Below are positions 48,431 to 61,400 of a stretch of DNA of 64,000 nucleotides, in pieces. The DNA is from Cymodocea nodosa (Eukaryota > Streptophyta > Magnoliopsida > Alismatales > Cymodoceaceae). The position numbers and the translations under genes were made by a program. The notes below the pieces were generated by a model that saw nothing but the letters and a program-made list of their open reading frames with translations, did not search any database and was not told the DNA's origin. The stretch's first letter is position 1. Each line of letters opens with the position of its first letter. The stretch spans positions 20,420,501 through 20,484,500 of the forward strand of contig CM072338.1 in assembly GCA_036874045.1 (NCBI GenBank), read 5' to 3'.

Positions 48431-51400
48431 TGCCAGACAGAACCAAAAGATGTTACAGGTCATTCTCACACGGTAAAAGATCATTTCCTATGAGAGCTCA
48501 GCTCGCGGTTCCTCGTGACTTGGTTGGACTGCGGTAAAAATCCCTCTATGATTATGAGCTCGATTCAGCATGCTTATTCGGTGTCCCAAACAATGATAAC
48601 ACCCATTTAAAACCAAATCCCTCTGCATTCAGATTCACATATTATATGCCTATCTGATCATGCTTGGCACCTGTTGAGGAGCATGGTCATTCCCGCAAGG
48701 GCAGGCATACCATCCTAATATGTGTGGTGAAAACACGAATCAAGCTGCGAAGGTTGTGTATATACTGATCTGTTTGTGTAAATATTGGTAAAATAGTAAG
48801 TTAATTCCGGCCTATAGGATAATGCTATCCTTTGTTTTGTAGTTATATATGATAATTATGGATTTTAGAATGAGATGGAAAACAATCTAGTTCAAGAAGA
48901 TTTAAATAGAGTTCTAGTTATAATCAGTGGGGAGAGTCTATGGTACTCATAGGAATACCATAATTTTTCTTAGGTGTCAAAACCTTTTAATCTTAATCGT
49001 TTATTCAAATGTATGGACGGTGCAATTTAAATATTTGAATAAACACTAGTATTTTTTGTGAGAGACAATAGGTACCATAGAATTTTCTTGGTAAATGTGA
49101 TATATACGAATTCCATCTTCAACAACGTTGATTGGGGACAGTGAGCAGATTGTTGATACCTCACCTATGCGAGCTGATGATAAAAGCCTTAAATGGTGTC
49201 CACTTTTCTGGAGATAATTAATGGTTCTATTTTGTTTTCCTTCTTACTCAAATTTGATCCTTCTCTTTCTTCTACTTTCTTTTCCTCCCAATCTCAGTTT
49301 CGATGCAGAAGCGGTATTCTCTTTTCGAAATATGCAAGCAACAAAACTAGAATTGAGGCTCTAACTAAAAGTATGTTCCCACGTATTAAAAAATCAATCC
49401 ATTTGTTCAAGGTTGGGTTGTAAAAACACGAATGTATTTATACATTGATGGAGTTGAATTAAGATAATGCAAGTAAGTAATTGGTTACTTCAGTTGGAGA
49501 ATCGCCACGTAGAATGATGTCCTTGAAATTTTCTTTACTTTCTCCAATTAAGTCATTTTATATTGACATTCTCACCTTTCTTTCAGCCATTAGCCATCTA
49601 GCTAATAAAAAATGATCGCAAACAAACTTGTTCCACAGATCAAGAACACCCACCTGATAAGGTTTATTACATGTAATCCATGACAGGACCGACCTCCAGC
49701 GTCATAAGAAGGCAATCGGAAGATCTGTTGGTAGTCAACAGAAGGCCATCGCACAAATACAATTGCGGGAGGAAGAGTAGTACTCTTTGCAATGAGAGGT
49801 GAAGTTCCAGCAAAAAAGGTGTGAATAACTAAACATCGTTTTCAATCTGTTCCACATAAATAAATAACGTATATCGTTTAACAAAATAAATAACGTATAC
49901 CATTTAACAGAAACTGATCTCTTACACCAGCCAAGTTTTTACTAATTAATTGACCAACATCTCAAAAAAGTAACTAATGGTCGGATAGATGAAAAGGAAT
50001 AAATAACCAAGATTTCCTATATGTAAGAAAAGGAGAAAAGGGCAAGCTACTGAGAATACTATTTGTATCAATCCAAAAACCAATACCACTTCCATTACCC
50101 TTCAACCCGCACCAAACCACCTCCCCAGCCTCTAGAACTCTAGAATACCCCCATTCACAAAAGACTGGCAAGGAAGGAGGAGATCAGAGGTACTTCGTCA
50201 CCACAGGAGAGGAATCTACCAGCCCATCAAGATAGTCGTTCATATCTATCAATATCTGGCTGCCAGTCACAAACCGTTAACACTCCAACTGTCAAAGGTA
50301 CATAAACCTAGAGACTTTACAACTCATAAAGTCTGATGCTGCCTGAGTCTCATGCTCGGGTAATGCGATGCCTATGATACATGATTCGTGAAAATTGACT
50401 CGGTCCTGCAGAGGCCCTTCTAACATCTTTGTATACAATACAATAAAGGTATTTATCAAAAACATATCATAGTTTTTCACACAAAAAAAACAAATGAGAA
50501 TAAAAAAGAGCTCATATTAAGTAACCGTACAGCAACAATTCATATAATTCATGATTACGAAGGATTGACAAGTTTTTATAACTGATCGCCTATTTAATGT
50601 TAATCCTTCTTTTTTTAGACTTAAAATCAGCCATGAAGGAGCTAACCTTGGAATTTCAACCGTGATATGCCTGAGCTCCGATAACATAGTCCTTACTGCT
50701 TCTCAAGAAGCCCAGACTCCCTCCCGTCCTTGCTGCAGACAACTATAGGTCATTGATCGAAATATGTAACCACACAACCAAATTTTCTACGAGAACAGTA
50801 TCTAATCGAATTAGATAAAGACAGCAAAACTTACCGCTGAGCTCATTCCTTGTGAATCAGTATTTCATAAAGAAATCATCTTTCAAGTTTCACCACCAAT
50901 CGGCAAAATCAAAATATTTGGGTGCAATAGTGGATGTCATAATTTCTTTCTTTGAAAGGGAAACATGTAAATGTTATAATCATTACAACATACAAATATT
51001 ATATTCATCATAACAGAAGTTGGAGAAGCCACCAATATTGATTATTCGCAAGAGAACGATCCATGCAGAGAAAGAATCGATGCCTGGTGAAAGTGATGAA
51101 GCCTGGAATTGTTGCAGCAAGAAAGGTGCAGGCAGTAGGTTGAAGAAGAAAAGGTGTTACTGAAACTTGTAGAAACTTCACTTCCATTCCATTTCGATCA
51201 TTTAAAAACACACACACTACAACGCTAAATATACAAGTCACGATCACCCGCTAACAAACGTAAATACCACACGCAGCTATCCTCTTCAAAGCACCACCGA
51301 CCTAAAAGAAAATGTGCTTTTAAGGCACCTCTCGAGTCGGGTGGGCTGCTTTCACCGGAGCAAGTCACCCCATCGCCATTCCAAACATCTTCGGTGATCG

Positions 51401-52498
51401 AAGATTTTGATCAACGACTACGGACGACCCATAATTCTCATTTTCCATCTCCATCGACTCCGGCTGCGATCCATTTTCCTCCTCTGCCCTGGTGGCACCA
51501 TTTTCAGCACCAGACGTGGTCCGGTGGAAGGACAGCACCAGATGAATGAAGGAAGATTTCATTTTAAAGCTTTTAGCAAAGAATGTACATATAGAGCCTA
51601 CAGCAGTATTATTATCCTTTTAATTACAATGGATAACATCTTGATTTCAAATAAAAATAGAATTATTATCAGAAAAACAAAGCTTTCGTACCATGAGAAA
51701 AGCTATTCTTATAAAATTAATTTCCTAGTATTTTAGCTATTAAATAAAAACTGCCACAAACAAATCCAATTTTTTCGAATTTGTAAAGAACATTCTATTT
51801 TTACGAAGAATAACCTAAGGTTGCACCTAAGCTCACCCTCAACTATATACAAATAATAATACATGAAATATTGTGCACAAAAAGAAAATATAAACAAAAT
51901 TATATTAATATCATCAGAAAAAATCATCTTTTGTAATATTAAAATGAGAAGAGAACTAGGATTCGCTCTTGGAAGAAAGGATAAAAGCCATGACATTGTG
52001 AATATTACAACAAATAATAAAACACTGCAATACCTATGTTTCTGTCTTACAAAGAAATAAAAGAAAATGAAATGATAATCATTCCATCAGCAATCATCCC
52101 ACATTGACAAAGAAAAAGAACTGACACTTAGGTGTTACAACAGTTGAAAGATTGAATCGTACTTGAAAATTCATAAAACACAAAATAACATGAGATCATA
52201 CTCCTTTAATACTTCTCTTTTTCAGACAAACTGTGAGGCTTGGGCACACGCCTAAAATTTCCAAAAATTATAGTGTAGCCATCCAAATCACTCTACACAT
52301 GGATGAGACAAAGATTTCTGTTTTGGATGACATTGCTGCCAGAAAAAAGCCTGCATGCTTTCCTTTCTTAAAAGCAAGCTCAACAAGATCAAGTGAAATT
52401 AAATTTGAACTGCATAAATGAAACAAAACATGACCAAAACGCACGGTGAAAGTTTAGATGCATTAGGAATTGAAGCAACAAGATACCACCTACCTTAT
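48431..52498. other. Intergenic region between PHL7-like and Aladin genes
   Basis: About 4 kb with no supported gene. The left part holds the PHL7 3' UTR, and the right part (from about 52,080) is probably the Aladin 3' UTR on the minus strand. A minus-strand frame at 51,562-51,365 (65 residues, acidic middle) and small frames at about 50,292-50,480 match nothing I recognise. Confidence 0.45.
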
Positions 52499-55400
52499 CT
52501 ACAGAAGGATATGTGATCTAAATAAGAGAGGGTAAGTACAGCACCATCCACTGCTCCAGCACTATTAAAAAATTATTGTGTCAATCTAATGAGCAAAACA
52601 TTTGTATGTCACAAAAGAAATGGACACTTACAACCGATAACAATGGTCCTTGTCTGAATTTGTCATGGAATGCAAATGCCAGGGGTCGGGCTTTTTCACC
52701 TGGCCCTCTAATGAATCCTCTGAATATAGAAAGTGGCATCAGATACATTAAAAACACAAGATATGCAAACGAGAAAAAGGTGGAGGCAAAATACTAACAC
52801 CAGTGATGCAGAAACAAGCGGCCCACGTTTGACATCATAAATGGCAATGAGACCAACATATGTCTCATTACCACCTTTATATGACACAGCCAATCGCTCC
52901 CCTGAAGCATCCCAAGCTATCTTCTCAAAGCCATTGCTAAAATATAAGAAAAAAAAAAGTGAAATCAAAAGATGGATTCATAGAAGTGAACCTCTTAAAA
53001 TCAAGTAGTAAAAAAATGATTTCAGAGTAACCAATTCAGAAAATACAGGAAACTGAATTCTAGAAAATCTCATGGTTACCAAACCAGATATAACATATGT
53101 GATTGATTTACTCAGTTAATTCACGTATGAATCAAAGAAAGTCCACTGGCAAAGTACACTTTGCGTTCTTCAAGAAACCCCTCTTTGTGATCTCTATTTT
53201 CCAATCATTTCATTCTCTATTGTGCCTCCCATAAATATGGTTTAAAACACAAATAATTCCATCTCAAAGTGAAAGTTCTTGATCCATTGCCTTCACTCTA
53301 GTTGTGTGGGGTACATAAGTCAAGAGGAATGGATGACATCCATATAGTGTTTCAGAGTTAACAAGTTGGTGGAAACATGGGAACTTGTTCTGTGACAAAA
53401 TCCGGCCCACACAACCAACAATCCATGATGTTGCTTCTAGTAAACATAGCATTTGAGGTATGATTCCAAGGTTTTGTCCAATCGCTCTGTGGGTAATACA
53501 TCAAGCTCATACACAATTAGTGCACTGAAGTTTCATTAATTTCCACCAAAATACATTAGAAACATAGAATCTCTTTCATTGACAATTTCATTGTGTTCCA
53601 TGGAGTTTCACCACATGTTGAAGGAAAATCCAAACAATGTCTATTGCATCGTAAGGATATCAAGTTAGGATAAAGGAGGCATACTTAATGTACTTGTCTA
53701 CACCCACCAATATAACAAATCTTCCCTTTGATGTTGGTAAGCCTTCAACAAAATTAATGCTAATGTCAATGTAGATTTATAGGCAAAGGTTGAAGAAGCA
53801 TGTGTGGATGTAAATTATTTAATTTCATGCATTGATAGATGTCAACTTCCATGACATATTGTCACATATCACTGTGCCATACACGCCACACATTAAATAT
53901 TAGCAACCTTTGTAAAATGGCAGCCCATTGATTATGTTTTACTTCTATTTGTTGATCTTTCCACCCACCCAATATGATGCGGATTCTTGAACTTGCCAAC
54001 CCCTTCATAAACTAGTTCAACATCTTAACCCATTCAAAAACTAGGATGGAAATATCATGCATTTTCCCTAATTTTAGGCAACATAAAAGGGCACCAACAA
54101 CTTTATTAGTTGTTCCACCTTATACTCAATCTTATAATCAAATCCCAATAATTAGCAAACAATTTCTCTTTTATTGGAGTATGGACACTTTGATTGATCA
54201 TGTACTTCGTACTTCTTTGATTTGCTTTAATCATTAAGTGTTGCCACAAAAGTAACCGCCTCAACTTCTTAATTGCTTGAAGCATCACCTCCTATTTCAT
54301 GGATTGGAAGATATTGTTGTCCCCTTTAAATGCTTTGTTCATGTAAGCAATTAGAAGGCTTTCTTGAAGTAAGAGCAACTCCCATTCCACTACCTGAAGT
54401 ATTACTTTCAATGACAATTTTTTTAAGTCCAACATATGGAAGACTAGAGAGTGTGTATGAATCACTTTTAATCAATGGCCTTCCTTTGCCTTTGGAGTCC
54501 ACAAGAACTCCATCTTCAATATATTATTTAGGAACCAAACAATCTTTGAATAATCTAGCAAAAATCTCCTATAATACCTAAATTACCCAAGGAAGCTCCT
54601 TAGATTATGGATAGATTCTACAGTCGGCCACACAACAATGGCCTAAACCTTCTCAGAATTGACTTTGACACCACATCCACTTACAATGTGTCCCAAATAC
54701 ATTATTCTCTTGACTACATACTTGCATTTATTCCGGTTGGCAAACAATTTTTTGTTTGAAAATAAATGTAACGTTGTCCTTAAGTGCAGAACATGCTCCT
54801 CAAAGGTGACCAGAACAATTGATTTTTTGAATATAATAAAAAAATATAAGAACATACCATTGTTACACTAGCCTAAAACTCATCAAAGATTGAAAAGTAG
54901 TTGCAGTATTACAACTAGTACAACACAGAAGCAACCATAAGCTGGATAGTCTTGATCATTTCAACAGATCATTTGATGTAACTTAGTGGTCAAAAAACAA
55001 CACCCACAGCTTGTGTGTATCTGACAATGGTAGTCTCATACACTAAGTTTACCCTTTCTACATTTTCCTATATGAGAATTTCTAGTATTATTTTGAATCC
55101 ACAATAAATATATTCGTTTATAGTTGCATATAATCACATACTATGCAGAAGAAATTTATTTTTTAACTTACTAATGACACATAAGCATCACACAGACTCC
55201 TAGGTGTCTAATGCCCCAGGCAAACACCCAAGAACCATGATAGCTTGTAGCCATGCTACTTAGTGAAAACTAACAAAAGCATGTGGTATTTGTTTTGTGC
55301 TGGAAAACACCAAAGGAAAAAAGATCTTTTAAAAAAAAGAAGGAAAAGAGGTTTACAAAAGAATAGAATAAATAGTTGTGATGAAAAACCAATATCTTAC

Positions 55401-58400
55401 CTGCCAATTGAAGAAAAATCAGGCAGATCCACAGGTAAAAGGTGTGCATCTATACATAACATCAAACAAAATTACTTGACAAGTGGTCAGGGTCCAATAA
55501 ACCAAAAGCATCCAATAGAGTCATACAGAACCTAAAACTAAAAGAGAGTCCCAAATATTCATTGGTATCTTGCAGCTTCTGCAACCAGACAGTTACATAG
55601 ATGCATTGATGAGGAATAACAGTATAAGTGCTTGATGATGAATAACATTATAAGTGCTTAGCGAAGAATAAGAATGGCAACTGCAATCTCCGCTAGTGAC
55701 ACTAATAATGCTTCTCTTGGTGACATGTACAATGTGAGGTACTCAAAAAGTAACTTCATAACATACAAATAAGTGAAATAGCAGGTCATGTATGTAACCT
55801 ATATCAGGAACTCTTCAACAATTATAAAAATGCCAAAATTGGAAACAATTAAAACAACGAGGGGGATTGAAGTTGTTTTCAGTGAAGTCTTTATACCATA
55901 TCTTGACCAATGATGAAGTTAGATTGAAGTTGTAAGAGTGTATCTAGATCAGCTACATTCCTACCAAGATATAGTCATTTACTCGACAAAGTTTACATGA
56001 AGGTGTGCCTACAAGGATACTGTTGTAAGGGAAAGGGCTCCTGCTGGCCAACATGTGCAAAGAGGGATGATGGCACCTTTTTTTTTTGTTGTCCCTTCAT
56101 CTGTTCCTCTGAACCAGAGGAAATTCATGCTTCTATCAAATACTCTTTCCCTTCGTCTGTTCCTCTGAACCAGAGGAAATTCATCCTTCTATCAAATACT
56201 CTATATCTCCTGATCGAGCTTGTTTAGATAGATGTTGCATGATATGGTTGATGGTAGTACACTGTGATTGACAGATTAAGGGCCACTCTCACCTCCTACA
56301 AGCCATTTGGAGAAAAACAGTTTCATAAAGGGTAAAAGAATTTGGGATCATCAATCTCTTCCTCTGAACCAGAGGAATTTCGTGCTTCTATCACATCCTC
56401 CCTATCTCCTGATTGAGCTTGTTTAGATAGAAGTTTCATGATATGGTTGATAGTAGTACACTGCGATTGACAGATTAAGGGTCATTCTCACCTCTTACAA
56501 GCCATTCAGAGAAAAACAGTTTCGTAAAGGATAAAGTTTGGGAGGAATCAATGTCAATCAATGGTGTCCTCTCTTTTTTTAATCCTAACTCCCATGACTA
56601 AATCACTTAGCTCGTCAAACAACTGAAACAAAAGTTGGTGGGCCAAGCTGATTAAGATAAATATCAATGATAAAATATATATGCAAGACTTTTGGGGGGT
56701 ATTGATTGCCAAAGGTAGCAAATGAAAAGCATGAAGGGAAATTTGGCTTACTCTACAGCGATCCATTTGGTTGCAAGACAATTAGAAAGAAACAACAGAA
56801 TTTTTGATACTTGTCCCATGATGAGACACTTCAAATCTGTGTTTTTCAAAAGTGTGAACAAGTAGTTGAGAAGCTGGAAGGTGGGGGAGATTGTAGATGA
56901 TGTGTCAATGATGTTGTGACTTGAGTCCCTTTTGTCACAGTTTCACTGTGTTTTTTCTAGTTTAGTATTTATCTGCTGGTCTGTCATTTGTTGTCTGTTG
57001 TGTGCCTAATTTCCTTCTTGGAAATCCACTTTTCTTTGCTTGTTCGTCTTCCATTTTTCTTTTGGTTTTCTAGTCCACTTAAGGCCTGTGTAGGCCACCT
57101 ACTTTCCCCAATTTTAATAGACTGCCCATTCGTTATTGCTCAAAAAAATAGGGCATAGAAAAATTCAAATGTGAGGGAAAATACTGGAATAGTTGACATT
57201 GAAAAAGGTGAAGATAGAACTTGCATATATGTAAAGAAATATTAAATTGATTTTAAATTAAATGCCCACATTTCAACAGTCTTTTCATGTATATCCACAA
57301 AACTCACATCCGTATGAATAACTAAAGACATATCATCGAAAGATAAGTGGTCCAAAAAAACTAGACTGATAACCATACTAGAAAAAACAATGTTTAGTTA
57401 ATATATTAATCTATTCTATTTTTTTGGACCATCCACTTTTTCCAAAGAATATGGAAACATACTCAGGGTTTCTACGTGTGATAAAACCTGAAAGATACTT
57501 TTTAAGTATGAGTTACTAAGGCAAGAATAAATGTCACACGATAATGTGCTTGTGAAAAGCCTTGTTATCTAGGCACCTAACAACTATTGCTGGTAGATGG
57601 TATCTACATCATTACCATAGAAAATATTTTAGCAACTATTCTTCCTAGAAACATATCAAAACCTGTCATAGAAAGTTCCTAATTTATAATGTATATTTGC
57701 AGAAAAATTATTTGCTTGTAAAGTTGAAAATCCAAGTAGAATCAACTCTAGACAGATTCATGGCAGATAATGATATACCAAGTGATGGAGGCTTGGAAGA
57801 GAAATGGATTGAAGCTAGCACCAATGAATCTGAAAAGGACAACAGTATCATCCGCCCACTAGGATCCCATATTGCACCCTGGCAAAAAAATTAAAACAGT
57901 ATCATATGAAGGGTGTGACACTATGACCATGTGAGTATATTTTACATAATCAAAACAAATCCACATGACAAAATTTGAATTGACATCACAAAGACTAACA
58001 ACCAATCATGATGTTTATCTATGTCCAAGTGCAAATGCCAGAACTGCTCATCGAAATGAATTAACTTGAGTGTTCATCAATAGTTCAAACATGAACTTTA
58101 AATTTAGATTTTTTATAAAAAGCTAATTACTATCTGAACTCAAGGAGATCACTTATTTCATATGAGTTTGGTTTGAATTAGAAGTATATTTTTCCCACAA
58201 AAATGCAAACATGTATGAGAAAAAATCAAAGTGCGGTATACTTTGTAATTCAGTGTAAATACATAGAATAGTTGATGTATAAGACATAATAATATATTGC
58301 TTTTATTGACCATTACATATGTAATTGAGCGAATTCTACTTACCTGAAACATAGCAACCAAACTAATGCCTACTGCTTTAGGTGAATAACTTGATAAAAA

Positions 58401-61400
58401 AGATCACTAGCAGCCTTTCCACTTACTGTAACATATCCACTAGTTGATGACCAGTGCTCTGAGTTCCATGTGCTTGTTTCCCAGAGATAAAAACTTCCAT
58501 CACTAGAAGTTAATTATTTAACTTATAAGAGAATGTTGAACAGCATTGCAGTTTTTCACATAAACAAAAAATATGATAGAATTAAACATACGTTTTTGCA
58601 GTAAAAAAATAATCACCCATTGGTGACCACTTTAGCATTGCTATGTTACCTAATCCTCTTCGAATAGGAGTTTGGGATCCTGTAAGAAGAGAGATAAAAC
58701 ATATAATGTCATAAAACATTCTGAATCAGAGTACTAAACAAGTAGATAAAAACATCAAGCTCATTATGGTGCCCAGCCTAGTCAGTGTCAAGGCATCTTG
58801 GAAAGAAGGTCATGGTGGTTCAGCTAAGAACCATGGCCTGACAAGTGCCAAGGGGTCTCCAGGTTGCGAAATCAACTTGTTTAGCTAATGTGCTTTTGGC
58901 GGTATATGTGAATGACATTTCTTAGACTAGCAACAATACTATTGGTATAGCAGAGACAATGAATTGTCTGTACAAATACCTTGTTACAATGAGCATAAGT
59001 CAAAGTACTCTCTCAATATTGAGTTAAAATATGGCAAGAATAAGATAATTTGGATACAAAGGAAATATAATCTAGATATATGGGAAATGAGACTTCTAAG
59101 ATGCTAATTAGAAGACACACCTATAAAGTAGAATCCCTCTTTTTGGAATAATTTGTTTGAATCATTGCAGAAAGTAAAAAGCATAGATGTATGATTGGAA
59201 AGTTGATCTATCTATCTATTACTTGACTTGATGTTTCTTTTGCAATCAAACTTCTAAGTTAATTTATGCATGAACCTTGACAAGTGAACCAATAGAAGAT
59301 TCCTTGTGTACTTGCTTACATCAAAATTACCTCTAGGAGAGGTTTGATCTACAACAAAATGAGCACTTGCAAGGTAAAGCATACTTAAACTTTGGTTATG
59401 CAAGTGATAGAGAAAATAGAAAATCAATCGCAAGTTATTTTACTTGGGTAAGTGACAACCTGGTTATTTGAAGGAGCAAGAAGCAAAATGTGCTTTCTTA
59501 GTTTAGTGTAGAGATAGAGTACAAAGATATGGCACAGACAAGTTACAAGATGATGTGGCTGTGCTCCTTGCCAATCGTACCTGAGTTTTAGGTAGATTTT
59601 TCAATGCCTATACATTATAACAATCAAGCTGCAATATTCCTTTCTAACAATCCTACTTTCCATGAGTGAACTAAGCATATTGAAGAAGAATGTCATTATA
59701 TTAGAAATTCAATCTTATATGGTCGTGTCAATACCCTTTACACTCAGTCCTGAGCAGTTGGCAAACATCTTCACAAAAAGGATTGAGTGTTGGAACCTTT
59801 GATAGTTTGTGTAATAAACTAGGCATCTCTATGCATTCACTCTAGATTGAGGGCCAATGTTAGTATTGCAATGTGAGTTAAATGGGTATTAGGATAAACT
59901 ATGTGATATGGATCTAAAGTACCATTTGGAAATGATTATAAAGGCCTTTGTCCTAAAATCATGATTTCACACTTTTCTAGATAGGAAAAATCCAACGATT
60001 GTGCATACAATTAAGTATAACATGTTGGAAGAATGAACATTTAGTGTTGTCAATTCTAAAGATTTTCCAACAGGGGCACTAAGAATCAACGAGAATCTTC
60101 CATAATCAGGATAACCCTTAATTCTCTGATGCATGATCATATGGAACAAAAGCACTATATAGAATTGTAGAGATTATGAAAATCATGTCCTGTCATGCAC
60201 GATTTGAGAAGGATTTTTCACATGAACAAAGAGTTGCAAAATTAAGGCCTCCATAATCCTTTTCAAAAGACGCCTATATCATGCAACCCACTATTTATGT
60301 GCAATACAATAAACCTAATTAGGGTTTTTTGGTTCCTTACAACACAACACATTTAAATCCATTGAACCCATGATTTACCAAACCCAAAAACTAGTGAAAA
60401 TATTTTTTCTTCATCTCTTCCAATGCTGTAAAAAAGATTAGTTATATTTATTGGAAATTAAAACATTTTAAAAATAGGTGTTTTTGGAAAAAAAGGTATA
60501 AATAAAAAATGAATAAATATAAGCGTATCTGCAAATATAAAAGAATCACAATCATGTAAATAATTGAAAAAATAAATTATAATTCAACTACATGCAATAC
60601 AATTTAAAAAGTGCATTTTTATTAGGTGTAATTGTCAGGCAAGAGTATATACTTAAATTGAAAAAATAATATATATATATATAAAACAATTAACTTATAA
60701 ATAACAAAGAAAATAAACAAAAAGTTGGTATCTAAAAAATTTTAAAAAATAGATGTCTGAATGCCACAACAAAAATTAAAATTACATTTTCTCAATGAAA
60801 ATGATCATTTAAATGAGAAACAAGAATGATGGGCCATTAAAAGGGCAGTTGGCTTTAAGGCAATTCTTTACATTTTACTATTTAGATTTAAAATCTACAA
60901 GATGGAATTAGTGCTAGTGATGGTACACATGTTAAAGCCACCATGTTTTTTGACAAAGTGTGAAGTTATGTCCTACTAGATAAGAATAACGAAGTTATAA
61001 GTGGTTGATGAAAATTCAACCAAAAAGGGAAATTATTCCCAACCCATTACAGAAGCCTCTCCCAACATTGATAAAATCCCAAGCCCTGGAATACAATGTT
61101 CTATTGACATATCCCTTCTCCATTGAAGACAGTTGGTTCTAGTCAGCCAAAGGCTCCAACAAGTTGCGTGGATAGCCCGCAGATTGGCCTTGCTTCACGT
61201 TTCCTTTGATCCTAGTGGAGATCTACTCAGGAGTTAATCTTTAAAGCCACCATATTTGGGAAAGAAAATGAAAAGTTTAGCTATAGAAATGAGAATTTCT
61301 TGTAAAATGTTAGGGTTCCATGAATTTCAACATGAAAATTCAATATGTGTTTAGTGAATAAGAAGGATTAGTAGCTGATACTCATGTTCTTTAAGATGTA

